64,000 nucleotides of DNA, taken from NCBI GenBank assembly GCA_017893485.1, contig CM030366.1:101134953-101198952 (forward strand), given 5' to 3'. The notes beneath the pieces were generated by a model. That model saw nothing but the letters and a program-made list of their open reading frames with translations. It did not search any database and was not told where the DNA came from. The stretch's first letter is position 1, and the number at the start of each line of letters is the position of its first letter. The stretch is from Hemerocallis citrina (taxonomy: Eukaryota > Streptophyta > Magnoliopsida > Asparagales > Asphodelaceae). Shown here in pieces: positions 10,236 through 22,743 of the stretch. Both the position numbers and the translations under genes were made by a program.

Positions 10236-11245
10236 CCGCCACAGTCGAAGACCAGCAAGGGCATCCCTTGCCCTTCTGCCGTTGCTGCTAGGTTTCCTAA
10301 AAAATCTTAGCTGCTTCATTTCCTTCTTGGATAGGTATCGGGCTCCACCCAAACACAGTCCAACAAGATCCAGATGTGACCCGGTCTTGACTTTGGACCC
10401 GAACTGAACTTGACCCGACCCGTTGTGCAGCGGAAACCTAATTCGATCTCGACTTCGGGTTCAAACCGAAATTGACCTGATCCATGTTGAGTTCGAATCT
10501 GACCCAAACCTTCCCGAACCATTTGAGTTCAAATTTGACCCTAACCTTTCATGGTTAGTTGCTGACCTCACCTGACCCGCTTATACAACAAACCTGAACT
10601 GTTAAGTTCTAACCATGACCTAAATCAGATCCACACTCGTTTAGAACATGATTGAATCTAGATTGCACAGACAGGGATATTGTGGGCGAGTTTTTACCTT
10701 GAATACAAATGAATCATTAACAGACTTCTGACATGAACTTGTAGATCTCCGAGTCACCTTCAAAACTATAGGTCATACTCCCCAATTGGACCTCTATGGC
10801 ACTGTGAAGTTCGTTGTACTACAGCTGCGCACAGAAATCCAAAAGTTCGAGAACAGGAAATTTCGTCAATGTTGGGGAATTCTTCAAAATCTAAGATAAC
10901 TATATTGGATATTTAATTTTGATTTTATACCATGTTAAACTTCCTGCTATTTTCTGCAACTCAAAATATAAATTATTTTTTGTAAACCAAAGTAATAGCC
11001 TTAGTTGTAACATATAAAATTCAACTTTTGAATTGATTGTTTTAAATGATCGTATGAACCTTGAACGGTTGCTTACAACAAATAGTTGTTGGAGACTGTG
11101 AACTCCTCTCGACTCTGGAAAATGCTCTTGAAAGATAAATAAGTCTGTATATGGTAGCCTTCTGATAACACTTCTAACTTGATTATGTGAAGTGTAGGTA
11201 TGGTCGTACTATTCTCTAATAATCATTAGGAATTGTGGAGACCAC
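10236..11245. other. Intergenic, no gene seen
   Basis: Includes a stretch at about 10360-10600 with recurring GACCCG motifs, a texture found in several plant transposon families, but no termini or coding domains could be placed. The minus ORFs at 10146-10522 have no recognisable domain. Confidence 0.5.
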
Positions 11246-11357
11246 GTTACTCTCAAATAGATACTAACATGTGTAAGATAGTGAGCATGCCTTATCATAC
11301 TGTTACTCTCAAATAGATACTAACATGTGTAAGATAGTGAGCATGCCTTATCATACT
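11246..11357. repeat. 56-bp tandem duplication
   Basis: The unit 11246-11301, starting GTTACTCTCAAATAG and ending TTATCATACT, is repeated identically at 11302-11357. It lies in non-coding DNA. Confidence 0.95.
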
Positions 11358-11813
11358 ATGTACGTATATTTCAACTAATCCTTATTTTTCGATGGTGGAT
11401 GAGATAATAAATAGTACTTTTCTCATGGTTAATTTCAATAGAAATAGATGTATCACTTCTATGATGAATGTTTGTAGCATAGGTGTAAGCATTCTGGAAT
11501 GGTGAATGTTTCTCCCATTAGTTGGTTTTCATCCTTATTTCGTTCACAGTAATTTCTGTATGCCTCAAATTGAGTGCAAAGTTGTAAATACATACGATTG
11601 TTATTCGACGATGATGAAGAATGCACAAATGGAGGAGTTCTATGATGGATCAAAGGCGTTTGAACATGCTTGAAAACTCAGAACCACTTGAAGCTAAGAC
11701 CATGAGAGGAAGCACATTATTCGAGAAATTTTCTCTCTAATTATTTGTTGTATTAGAGTTACTTTAATTTGTTAGCTCTTATTTGAATTATTTTTGTAGT
11801 GCTTAATTTTAAA

Positions 11814-11869
<56 letters not shown>

Positions 11870-11873
11870 TATA
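11814..11873. repeat. Compound (TTA)n/(TA)n microsatellite
   Basis: About 13 ATT/TTA units pass directly into a TA run that abuts the left end of the Mutator-like element. It may be its target site. Confidence 0.95.
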
Positions 11874-12002
11874 TAGTTTCTTATGAGCTAGTGAGCTCAG
11901 ATCCTTATCATGAGCTAGAGATCTGGGCCCTTCGATTTCGATCCAACGCACCGGATCGACTCCGCCCAAATAACTTAATAGAGGGGCATTATATATAGTT
12001 TA

Positions 12003-12418
12003 TTATGAGCTAGTGAGCTCAGATCCTTATCGTGAGTTAGAGATCTGGGCCCTTCGATTTTGATCCAATGCACCAGATCAACTCCGCCCAAATAACTTAA
12101 TGGAGGGGCATTTTGGTAATTTTTCAATGAGCCACTTTCTATTCTCTTCATTTCTCTCGTGCTCTTCACAGAAAATCGATCCCCCATCTGAGCTCTCCCA
12201 AAATCAAAACCCCAACTTCCTCTTCTTCACTTTGGCCTCTCCCCCAACGCCCAATCCACCCCGCTACTCACCGCTAAATCTCCCAAATCGACGCTACTCA
12301 ATGCTCCTCCCCACAATCGAACCTCCTCGACGCTCCTCAATTTCACTCCGCGTCCTCGCTGCTGAATGTCCCAAATCGCAACCCGAACCTCTTCACACTC
12401 TCTCCCTGCCACTAGAAA
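12003..12418. repeat. Left terminal inverted repeat of the Mutator-like element
   Basis: Pairs with 16726-17141. It includes a C/T-rich segment whose ORF of about 113 codons (12100-12441) is mirrored by a similar ORF in the other arm. The ORF reflects composition of the repeat rather than a gene. Confidence 0.88.
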
Positions 12419-13991
12419 GTGAGAAATGTTGGATGTTTTAATTACTTTGCATTGGATTGTTGAAATTGATAATATGTTGTTGTTAACCGAGCGGATATTG
12501 ACATGTTTAATTTACTTACAGCAGATATAGGTATTGAAGACCGAATAACCCACTGAATTTTATTGCACATGTTTTACAAAGGAAACTAGAATAATAATTT
12601 GTATCGTTTTACGAAAGAAATTAGAAAGTTCCGAATATAACAAGAATTCATACAAGTCCCTAGGAATGTATAAACTGTAACTGAGCTAACCAATCATATG
12701 TATAAGACTAATCTCTTTGTTTAATAAGATGCAAAAGGTAATCCATAGCAAACATATCGATATCAAGTTCTGATCGTAAAGTATATATATGATTGCACAG
12801 TAAGTAGTAACATAGAAATGTATCAACTTCCAAAGGTAGAAGGTATGTTATTTCAACCAGGATTCATCTAATTGTTGCAATTATCCATAGCAACAGCCCA
12901 AACTCGGTAAGAGGCCAGAATTAGACAATCTTAATAACCAGAATTAGAACAAAAACTGAATGCATCACAAACCAATAAATTCCTCGTCATTAAAGCTGAA
13001 AACAACAACAGTTGACAAATAATATGATTCTATATCAATCATCTATACTACAAGGACAAAATCCTGAAGAATAATCAAACAACATAAGTCATAACAAAGA
13101 TAGACGCAGTGAATGTAATGATTATCTCCTACTATTCACAGTTTTGGTCTTGTTAGTTAGAGACCACCAAAAGAGACCACAAAATAGCATATTACTTCAC
13201 ACAATTTGCCTCTCAATCTAACAATTTTTACATCAACACAACAGAGACCATAGAGACCACACAAAATAACTGATCGAACGATATTTACATCTACACAACA
13301 GAGTCCACCAAAAGAGTTGATCGTACTGCCTGTAAAATTAGGAAAGAGTTAGTATTGTTAGAATTAATTTGATTCATTTGAGGCATCAAGAAAGTAGTAA
13401 GACCAAGAAAAATATGAATTGAATTAGTCGTAGGCTCGTAACACACTTGTATATAAGGATTATTCAAATCAAGCATCAAGCTTAGTTTACGGCTGCATTA
13501 GTATGCCCTGCCAACCCCCCCTCCACACACACACACAAAACCTGATCAAACCATCTTTGTCTTCACATGAACACGACAGAAACCACCAAAAACTGTTCGA
13601 ACCATCTTTACATTAACAACATATACCACAAACAATATACAGTGATGAACAAGGGAAATTAGTGAGGAGAAAACCAATATCAAGCAAGTAATCAGCAGTA
13701 ATGAACCAAACAGTGAGTTCACTTTCACTACTTTTTCTCTTTTGTTTCCTCTTTACCAATACACAACAAAACTAGGCAGAAGGGTGGGACACACATTGAA
13801 AATATAGATTATTGCATATCATCATTGCCTAGACCAACACAAAAAAAAGGGCATGGGGATGAATTAAAATTTAAATTAAGCACTTCCCGTTAGTGGGAAC
13901 TCCATGCACTCTTCTAATCATCATAGCTAACAAACATGCATCCATGCGCACTGCCTGAACATCAAGAAATGGTAATGTAAAATATCAGACA
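12419..13991. other. Non-coding interior of the Mutator-like element
   Basis: AT-rich sequence downstream of the transposase in its own direction. It presumably holds 3' untranslated sequence. I see no coding domain. Confidence 0.6.
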
Positions 13992-16222
13992 TTATATACA
14001 ACAATAATTTAGTAATAAAGACATGCACTTCATTGACACAAAAAAACTATCCATCCCTCCGTTATTTCGCTTTCCACTACCCTTTGTCTTTGCAATATCA
14101 TGAACATGAATATTTATTATTTCAGGTAATGTTGTCCTTTCTTGCGAACTCTTTTGCGGCCTAGCTTGTTGCAATTCCGAATTAGCTTTGACTAGTAATC
14201 GTTTTTCCAAGTGGCACATCTCTTTGGATGTGCGAGCTATGTTTCTTACCAAATCTAAATCTTGTGGCTTACCGTAGCTTCTAAGAATTTCTTCACCATT
14301 ACTATCATATACAGGCTCGGTGGTTACTAATGCGGTCCATCTCTTCAAAATATAAGCTTGTTGTAAGAAATCGATAAATTCATTCCTCAACCCCACAAGG
14401 ATATGTCTACAAGGAATTACTTCAGTTTCTAATTTTCTACAACTACATGAACCAGCTTCATTTATCCTTTAAAGAACACATCCCTTGTTTTATCTGAATT
14501 TGGTGACTTTCTGATTCTTCTCACAATATGGTGTCACACATCACCATTATCAGCTTTCATCAACAATGCATAACTCAAACTTTGAACTAATTCATCTTGG
14601 AAAACATATAATTTCTCCCTTGTGTATATTCTAGATATTTGTGTTCCAATTTCAAAATATGTTTTCAAGTTTCGTTTTGTATGAATCTTGCTAATTCTTA
14701 TAGCTCTTCAAATCTAGTAATAAATTCATTTAAAGAATTCTTACTGTTAACGTACTTATCAATAAAAGCATTCATAGTTTCAGATCGTTGAGTTGTGCAA
14801 ATTCCGGCTGTGAAAATATCTTTTGCATATGCCGGTATCCATCTTTCACGATCACAAGAAATGTCATAAAGCCAAGTATGACCTGCATAGCATAGCATAG
14901 CAGCAAAAAGTAGATAATTTAGATAATTTTTAAAATTTGGATAATATAGAGTGAAGATCACATTTTAGCATTCAATGTCATAAAGCCAAGAATTACCTTA
15001 TATTTAAAGATTTTCAGCCATAACTTTCTTCCAACACTTCTCAAACTCTTCCGAATTCTCTGAATCCCAAATGCAACTATGGAATGGAATTCTAAACGCA
15101 CTCCTAAGGTCTGGACCGCCAAGCTTCTCTAGAATTTTTTAAGAATGTGCCATATACAATACCGATGCCTAGAACTAGCAAATGACCTTTGAATTGCAGC
15201 CTCCATTGCAGGATCTTGATCCATAATAATTACTTTAGGTAGCTTTCCACACATTGCTTCAGTCCATTTTTCAAACAACCAAACAAACGACTCAATCATC
15301 TCTTTATTTATGAATGTCGCACCAAAGTTGACAGACTGGCCATCGTGATTAACTCCAGTAAAAGGAGCAAACACCAATTTATACTCATTTGTGTCATATG
15401 TCGTATAAAAAATTAACGCATCCCCAAAATGATGATATGCTTTTCTAGCAAGACAATCAGCCCAAAATACATGTGTTAATTTGCATCATAATCTTCATCC
15501 ACCTTATAATCGAAGAAAAACGAAGGATTCATCTCCTTCTCCTTCTCCTCCTGAAAATGCTCCATCAATAACTCTGCATAATAATCTTTCTTCTCATCCG
15601 TATCTCTTTGCAAAGCATTTCTAAGATCTTTTTCTATGCAACTAATATTACTGAACCCACCATTTTCTATCTCCATAACGGACATAAAATCTAAAGCTCT
15701 TATATTAGCCTCTTTGAATACACCGACTATACTTTTTTGAGCTTCAGAAACCTTTCTATTGCTTCATAAAAATTGCTGCTTTGTAGGGGTAACACAAGCA
15801 TGAGTGTGCACTTCCAAAAACCTACGAATTGACCACCCCCCATCGGCATCTTTTTGAATTCTTATCATAGCCAAACATTCTTCTCTAGTAACAGCCATTT
15901 TCCTTTTCTTTGTCGGTTCAGTAGTTGAGCATGCTTCTTATACATCCGCATTATCCACAGAACCTTTATCTACCGGCTTTCCTTGCATTGAGCACATAAA
16001 TTGTTGTGAATATCTCTCCTCGGTAGACTTGTCAATCATTATAGCAAACTTACGAACAGAAAATCTGGCTAACTTAGCATACTTTTTATAAAAATCAAAC
16101 CCTTCTCCTAAATTTTCGAACGATAGTCCAATTTTTGGTTTACTATATTCATCAACGTCTCCCCACCTACTCCAAAAGTCTTGGTTCAGTAGTTGGTCAT
16201 TTTCAATCTCCATCCTATACAT
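13992..16222 (-). pseudogene. FAR1/FHY3-type MULE transposase, decayed
   Basis: Read leftward, the pieces appear in the order of the FAR1/FRS family. The FAR1 DNA-binding region comes first (LSFENLGEGFDFYKKYA at 16222-15938, then EECLAMIRIQ...H.HACVTP near 15900-15770). Next is the lead-in to the MULE transposase domain (15685-15476, then HVFWADCLARKAYHHFGD, GVNHDGQSVNFG, IIMDQDPAMEAAI and RYCIWHILKKF to 15129). A domesticated-family stretch RWIPAYAKDIFTAGICTTQRSE follows (14961-14698). Last is a SWIM zinc finger (CSC...CRH near 14440-14400) and YILKRWT. The frames do not join: there is a shift near 15478 and stops elsewhere. A few breaks could be introns, but the shift inside the transposase domain argues for decay. 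The product would have been the element's DNA transposase; host FAR1/FHY3 regulators derive from such proteins. Confidence 0.85.
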
Positions 16223-16725
16223 GCATGTAATAAAATATGTCAGATTTATATTTTTATTATGTTAAATTGTATTCAAGTTATATTCTTAAACTATAACATC
16301 AAAGAAGTATTTGCAATCAAAGATATATTCTTTAACACGCATAACTCGTCGTTAAGAAAACAAGCGATTATCACATACATCAATATCTTTCAACTCAACT
16401 TTCTAAATAAAAAACTAATTGTCTGTTTAATTGTATCAACAGGCAGCCACCTTAATATCCAACCAATTTACATTACACATAAATCCATTAGATTCGCCCC
16501 CAAATTAATTTCTTAAAATAATAATGGTACAATTAGGGTTTCATACCTGTTTTCCAGACAAAAACAATAGCCGGGTTAGTCGGGGAGGAAGTCAGGCTCA
16601 CGTCGCGAGCTGCGCTTGGTGGAGGAAAATAAAGGTAACCGCAAATTTGGGATGTCGAGCAACAGGGAGGAGACTGCCAGAAGTCGAGCAAAACTTCTCT
16701 AGCGACGGGGATAGCGAAGATTCCC

Positions 16726-17137
16726 TAGCGGCGGGGAGAGAGTGAGAGGAGGTTAGGGTTGCGATTTGGGAGATTCAGCGGGGAGGACGTGGAATGAACA
16801 TGAGGAGCATCGAGGAGGTTCGATTGTGGGAAGGAGCATCGAGTAGCGTCGATTTGGGAGATTGAGCGGTGAGTAGCATGGTGGATTGGGCATCGAGGGA
16901 GAGGCCAAAGTGAAGAAGAGGAAGTTAGGGTTTTGATTTTGGGGGAGCACAGATGGGGGGATCGTTTTCCCGAGAAGAGGAGGAGAGAAATGAAGAGAAT
17001 AGAAAGGGGCTCATTGAAAAATTACCAGAATGCCCCTCTATTAAGTTTTATTTAGGTGGAGTCGATCTGGTGCGTTGGATCAAAATTGAAGGGCCTAGAT
17101 CTCCAGCTCACGATAAGGATTTGAGCTCACCAGCTCA

Positions 17138-17141
<4 letters not shown>
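16726..17141. repeat. Right terminal inverted repeat of the Mutator-like element
   Basis: Reverse complement of 12003-12418. It lies upstream of the transposase and so probably holds its promoter and leader. Confidence 0.88.

Positions 17142-17197
<56 letters not shown>
17142..17197. repeat. (CTAA)n and (TA)n microsatellite between two elements
   Basis: About seven CTAA/ACTA units followed by about 14 TA units, directly joining the end of the first inverted-repeat element to the start of the second. Confidence 0.95.
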
Positions 17198-17200
<3 letters not shown>

Positions 17201-18060
17201 AAAGCTTCGGTTGTGCACTACCCCAGTGCACACAGCCGTGTGCACTCGTGCTCAGCCGTTGGATCTGCATTTTGATCATGATGCAGATCTAATGGCTCAA
17301 TTTCGCTCTCGTTCTTCTCACACTTACGGAGGGGTAATTTGGTTAATTACCCCTACCCTATCTTTCTCTCTGCCCTTTCATACCCCGGCTCATCCTCCTC
17401 ACGCTCTCTCTCACTCTTGTTCCCCCAATTCGAAAACCCTACCCCATCGAGCCCTTCTTTCTCTCGATGCTCCGATCGATTCTCATCTCCTACTCAGCCG
17501 ATCATTGAAGACGACGAAGCCCTTTTTCCCTTCATCGCAGCGAAGCTCATCGCTTTCTTTCTCCTTCTCATCACGTTCGCCGACTCGAAACCCTAGCTCT
17601 GAAAAACAGCAAAATCCCCCCACCTCATCGACCACCCTCTCAGCCCCCATCGATTCTCCTTGACTACTCCACCAATTTGGGAAATTGATTTGTTATGAAA
17701 AAACTATTGTTTTGTTTGAATTTGTAGGTGGCATTTGAGCTTCACTGAGTCTTTCTTCGTGGCTTGATTCCGACTATGGATATATTTTTGCTAATACACT
17801 GATGCTTGATATCAATTGAGGGAAGTGTTTGATTCTCACTATTCCTTTTTTAAAATTTAATTGCTTACTTTATTGCATGTTGGTATAGGCAGCGATGACA
17901 ATCTACAATTTACAAGCATTTGTATGAAGTTTTAGTTGGTTCTTCTGTTTGTATACTTCAGTTGGTATAATTTACAAGCATTTGTACGAAGAGTTCATGG
18001 TTCTGAATGAGTGCTAGACTAGTATTTCTCTTTTCATTGCTGATTGCCACATTTAAATTT
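17198..18060. repeat. Left long inverted repeat
   Basis: Pairs with 21640-22729. The ORFs at 17211-17663 and 17339-17596 reappear in the other arm at 22701-22330 and 22588-22238, so they are repeat sequence rather than independent genes. Confidence 0.85.
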
Positions 18061-18255
18061 GGTTCAGCTTCAAAAAAATTTGTTTCAGTATCAGATGAAG
18101 CTCAATTTCTGTTTGAGCTTAAAAAAAATTTGTAAACTCCAAAACTGCTCAAAGCTATAATAGAATCAGGAATGAGTATAGCACTTTGTACCTGCAGGCA
18201 TTGATTTACCTTGTACATAACAAGTTTTGGTTAAGTTTCAGATTAAACTTAACTT
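18061..18255. repeat. Direct repeat inside the long-TIR element, copy 1
   Basis: GTTCAGCTTCAAAAAAATTT to TTTTGGTTAAGTTTCAGATT (18064-18245) recurs in the same orientation at about 20785-20980. Several shorter copies of GGCATTGATTTACC followed by TTGTACATAA lie at 18200, 18375, 20539 and 20925. Confidence 0.85.
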
Positions 18256-19900
18256 TTTTCATTGCTGATTGTCACATTTAAATCAAGCATGAGTATAGCA
18301 CTTATGTTGTTCCAGGCATAATGAGCTCTGTTTATGTTGTTTAAAGCTCTTTCAAAATAATTGAAAATCTTGTAGGCATTGATTTACCTTGTACATAACC
18401 AGTTTGAAAACTGATCAAACAAAATCAAGAATGAGTATAACACTTATAACAAGTTTGAAAACTGGTCAAATATAATCAAGAATGACTATAGCACTTATTC
18501 AGAAGCATGATCTTTATGAGCATTTTGGTAAGCTCTTTATGTTCTTTATGAGCAATTTTTTTGCAGTAGTCGGGCATTACTAATCTCTTTATGTTCTTTA
18601 TGAGCATTTTGAGCGCTGAAAATGCTTCTTCTGTTTATGCTTCTTTTGTTTGTGTGCTCGATTTGTGTTCTTTATGAGCATTATGAGCATTTTGTACACT
18701 ATTTGTGTTCTTTATTAGCTGTTTCAGCATTTTGTGCACTGCTTGTGTGCTCTGTTTGTGTTCTTTATGAGCATTATGAGCATTTTGTGCTCTGTTTGTG
18801 GGCTCTGATGTTCATATGCATAATGAGCTCTGATTTGTTTGAGTCCTACTCGACATTTGTTTATTCATATGCATTATGAGCTCTGATTTGTTTCGGTCCT
18901 ACTCGACATTTGTTTGAGCTCTCTGTACAGGCTTCAACGAATATCAAATTATGGATCAACTTGTTGGCATGGCATAGTATTGCAGCCCGAGTGTGAACTT
19001 AATTATGATGCTTTTGAGAGTCATGCTTGATTCAGTTGATAATTTTCTAAAACCCTGTTATATACTAGGTTGTGTTCTGAGCCTACATTTACTTAAAATA
19101 TTTTGAGATTAGTTGTGTTGATATGTAAGATAAATAATTACAAATCATCTATCTAAACCCTTTCATTCTTATTGCATGCAGTTTGTACAGTGACTGAAGG
19201 TGACCGAAGGTGTGATGCTGAAAATGCGTTACAGCAAAATGAGCTCTGTATTTTATTTTAATGTACAGTGTACATTAGAGGACAGTATGTAATGTATTTG
19301 AGTCTGTTCATTATACTACTGTACAATAGTCAAACCATATATCAGATTTCTATGTTTGAGCTTTGTTTATTTGAATGTGTTAACCCTTTGCGTTAACCAT
19401 ATACTATTGTACAATATTCAAACCATATATTTTAGATAAGAAATTTTGTACGGATTAAGTTCTTGGTTCTTGGTTCTTGGTTCTTGGTTCTTGGTTCTTG
19501 GTTGGTTCTTGGTTCTTGGTTCTTGGTTCTTCGTTCAGATTAAGTTCAGTTTCAGTTCTTGGATATTGATTAACTTTGCAGATTAAGTTATTTGGTTAAG
19601 TTGCAGATTAAGTTCTTTGGTTCCATTTCAGATTAAGTTCAATTTCAGTTCAGCATGGAAAAAAATTGTTCAGCTTTAGATTGTTCATTTTCTGGTTTGA
19701 TAAAAAAAAATTGGTTCAACTTCAGATTTGTATGTTTGAGCTTCAGATTGATTCAGATTGTTTCAGATTAAATTTTGGTTTGAGCTTCAGATTTCAGTTC
19801 AGCATGTATGTTTCAACTTTTGGTTCAGCTTCAAAATTTTTTGTTTCAGTTTCAGATTAAGCACAGTTTCTGGTTCAGCTTAAAAAAAATAGTTTCAGTT
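18256..19900. repeat. Low-complexity interior of the long-TIR element
   Basis: Dominated by short recurring motifs: TTCTTTATGAGCATT near 18520-18800, CTCTGATTTGTTT near 18830-18900, a TTCTTGG run at about 19460-19530, and TTCAGATTAAGTT to 19860. No coding domain seen. Confidence 0.8.
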
Positions 19901-20779
19901 TGAAGTTATCAAATAGAAAACTCATCAAGTTAAAAACTGATCGAAGCTCTAACTCTGTAAACTTGAAGCTCAAACGGCTCGAAGTTCATATAACAAAATC
20001 TAAATTTCATTATACAAAAAATTTACACTATACAAACTCGAACCTCATATTACATTATACACTCAAATATGATTATACAAATCCGACGCTCGTGGTACAA
20101 ACTAGTATACAAAAAATTTACAGTGTACAAACTAGAACCTCAAATTACATTATAAACTCAAATATCATTATACAAATTCGACGCTCGTAGTACAAACTAG
20201 AAGACAAAAAAATATGACCGACTGCTGCTGATATGCAAGGATGTTGCTGATGCTGACACTGCTGCTGAAGCTCTGTCAAGTAGAAAATTGAGCGAACTGC
20301 TGCAAACACCCCCTACAAAAATTACATAAAAAGGTTAGCAATATCGGACTGCAATATTAGCACCATAAATTGTAAACAATTGAAGTACATATAGGCTTAG
20401 AACAACCTTGCACATAATAAGTAATTATGAAATAAGTCAAATATAATCAAGCATGAGTGTAGCACTTATGTTGTTCCAAGCATAATGACCTCTATTTATG
20501 TTGTTTAAAGCTATTTCAAAATAAGTGAAGTACTTGTAGGCATTGATTTACCTTGTACATAACAAGTAAGAAAACTCATCAAATAGAATCAAAATTGAAA
20601 GTATAGCACTTATTCAGAAGCGTGATCTCACTACGGCTGCATTATTATGCCATGCCATATAGTTTCAACCATAATCTAAATAAATCTATACAAAATTTCT
20701 GAAATGGAACTCATTGACTAGGAACCAAGAACTTAATCTGAAACTGAAGCCAAAAATTTTTCTGTTCAGCATGTATGTT

Positions 20780-20980
20780 TAAAAATTTGGTTTAGCTTCA
20801 AAAAAATTTGTTTCGGTATCAGATGAAGCTCAGTTTCTGGTTGAGCTTAAAAAAAATTTGTAAACTCCAAAACTGCTCGAAGCTATAATATAATCAGGAT
20901 TGAGTATAGCACTTTGTACCTGTAGGCATTGATTTACCTTGTACATAACAAGTTTTGGTTAAGTTTCAGATTAAACTCAT
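20780..20980. repeat. Direct repeat inside the long-TIR element, copy 2
   Basis: Same orientation as 18061-18255 and slightly diverged. It suggests that the interior grew by internal duplication. Confidence 0.85.
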
Positions 20981-21068
20981 CTAATAGAATCAGGATTGAG
21001 TATAGCACTTATTCAGAAGCCCAGATTTAACTACAGGTACCAGGTAATCTATATATATCATGATTAAA

Positions 21069-21071
<3 letters not shown>

Positions 21072-21135
<64 letters not shown>
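21072..21135. repeat. (TA)n microsatellite
   Basis: About 32 TA dinucleotides in a row, flanked on both sides by ATCATGATTAAA-like sequence. Confidence 0.95.
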
Positions 21136-21137
<2 letters not shown>

Positions 21138-21262
21138 TGATTAAATTCATCTAATAGAATCAGGATTGAGTATAGCACTTATTTAGAAGCATGAAGTCTT
21201 CGTACATTAAGTTAAAAAAATTGTAAAAATATTATGAGATTTCTAACAGCACTAGATAACTC

Positions 21263-21560
21263 AATGATGACTTCTTCTTCCAACAACAGTGGAGGTAAAT
21301 CTTCTTCTATTGTTTCAGTTTCAAAATCTTCTAGAAATCATTTTGCTTTATTGACTAATGTGGATATTTCTGAAGTAGCTAAATTAGTAGGATTATAACC
21401 CAAGGGGCAGTATGCTATTGATAAGATTAGAAACTCGTAAAATGAGTTTGTTGATCTTCCTAATTATCAAAGGCTCCCCCTACCCGAGTGGTTTTTTTTC
21501 GATGAACTGTGTGTGCTTATTTTCCTTAATCCTAATTACCATAGTATATGCACCTTTTGA
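21263..21560 (+). other. Possible decayed coding fragment of unknown origin
   Basis: From 21263 a frame reads MTSSSNNSGGKSSS, then NHFALLTNVDISEVAKLVG, a stop, then further broken sequence ending near FDELCVLI. The composition is more protein-like than its surroundings, and nothing equivalent exists in the left half of the element. I do not recognise the family; it could be a captured host or transposon exon. Confidence 0.3.
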
Positions 21561-21639
21561 AATAGATGACAGATAGTTGTTCTTCCATGAGATTGTGCAG
21601 AGAAGAAGATTTTTGTATGAAGAGTGGGTCTTATGTGGT

Positions 21640-22729
21640 GATTTAAATGTGACAATTAGCAATGAAAAGAGAAATACTAGTATAGCACTTATTCAGAACC
21701 ATGAACTCTTCGTACAAATGCTTGTAAAGTATACCAACTGAAGTATACAAACAGAAGAACCAGCTAAAACTTCATACAAATGCTTGTAAATTGTAGATTG
21801 TCATCACTACCTATACCAACATGCAATAAAGTAAGCAATTAAATTTTAAAAAAGGAATAGGGAGAATCAAACACTTCTCTCAATTGATATCAAGCATCAG
21901 TGTATTGGCAAAAATATATTCATAGTCGGAATCAAGCCACGAAGAAAGACTCACTGAAGCTCAAATGCCACCTACAAATTCAAACAAAACAATAGTTTTC
22001 TCATAACAAAGCAATAGTTTTACCCCATATTAAATTATAACTTATAATATGCAATCCAAATTTCAAAAAGTTATAATTTTTTCCCTTTACCCTAATTTTT
22101 TTAATCTACTGATCATTGTTAAAATTAGGGTTTCGATTGAACTCAAATAAAGGAAAAATTTTTATACCTGAGATCGATTGGAGATGGTGGAACCGAAGCG
22201 AGCAGCGGGGAAGGGAAAACGATGAGGTAGGGTTTCGTCAATTTCCCAAATTGGTGGAGTAGTCAAGGAGAATCGATGGGGGCTGGGAGGGTGGTCGAAG
22301 AGGTAGAGGGATTTGGCTGTTTTTCAGAGCTAAGGTTTCGAGTTGGCGAACGCGATGAGAAGGAGAAGGAGAAGCGATGAGCTTCGCTGTGATGAAGGGA
22401 AAAAGGGCTTCGTCATCTTCAATGATCGGCTGAGTAGGAGATGAGAATCGATCGGAGCATCGAGAGAAAGAAGGGCTCGATGAGGTACGGTTTTCGAATT
22501 GGGGGAACGAGAGTGAGAGAGACCGTGAGGAGGATGAGCCGGGGTATGAAAGGGCCGAGAGAAAGAGAGGGTAGGGGTAATTGACCAAATTAACTCTCCA
22601 TAAGTGTGAGAAGAGCAGGAGCGAAATTGAGCCATTAGATCTGCATCATGATCAAAATGCAAATCCAACGGCTGAGCGCGAGTGCACACGGCTGTGTGCA
22701 CTGGGGTAGTTCACAACCGAAGCTTTCCC
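21640..22729. repeat. Right long inverted repeat
   Basis: Reverse complement of 17198-18060 with small insertions and deletions. Ends in AGCTTTCCC at 22729. Confidence 0.85.
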
Positions 22730-22743
22730 TATATATTCTATTG

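Larger units (their letters stand above)
11880..17141 (-). mobile_element. Mutator-like element (FAR1 group) with long terminal inverted repeats
   Basis: The arm 12003-12418 (starting near TTATGAGCTAGTGAGCTC) is the reverse complement, with scattered differences, of 16726-17141 (ending GAGCTCACCAGCTCATAA). The arms enclose a FAR1/MULE-type transposase on the minus strand. Both arms are C/T-rich going inward and contain CCCAAATCGACGCTACTC. The outermost ~120 bp of the left arm is present twice (about 11880-12001 and 12003-12120). The flanks are AT and CTAA microsatellites, so the 9-bp target duplication expected for Mutator elements cannot be placed with confidence. Confidence 0.85.
17198..22729. 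mobile_element. Non-autonomous element with ~0.9-kb terminal inverted repeats
   Basis: The left end GGGAAAGCTTCGGTTGTG is mirrored by CACAACCGAAGCTTTCCC at the right end. Similarity in inverted orientation continues from 17198 to about 18060 and from about 21640 to 22729. The arms begin with a GTGCAC-rich tip, pass through a C/T-rich segment with mirrored ORFs, and share AAATGCCACCTACAAATTC-type sequence further in. The interior has low-complexity repeats and no transposase. Long arms plus the leader-like texture suggest a Mutator-like or Pack-MULE-like element, but superfamily is unproven because the TA-rich target hides the target duplication. Confidence 0.8.

Noticed and set aside
12100..12441. 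Candidate gene, mirrored at 16753-16950
   Set aside because: Both are the same terminal inverted repeat of the Mutator-like element.
17211..17663. Candidate 150-codon gene, mirrored at 22330-22701
   Set aside because: Part of the long inverted repeat. No domain, and the frame differs between arms.
20990..21178. YIYIYI-type ORFs here and at 61358-61650
   Set aside because: Translations of TA microsatellites.
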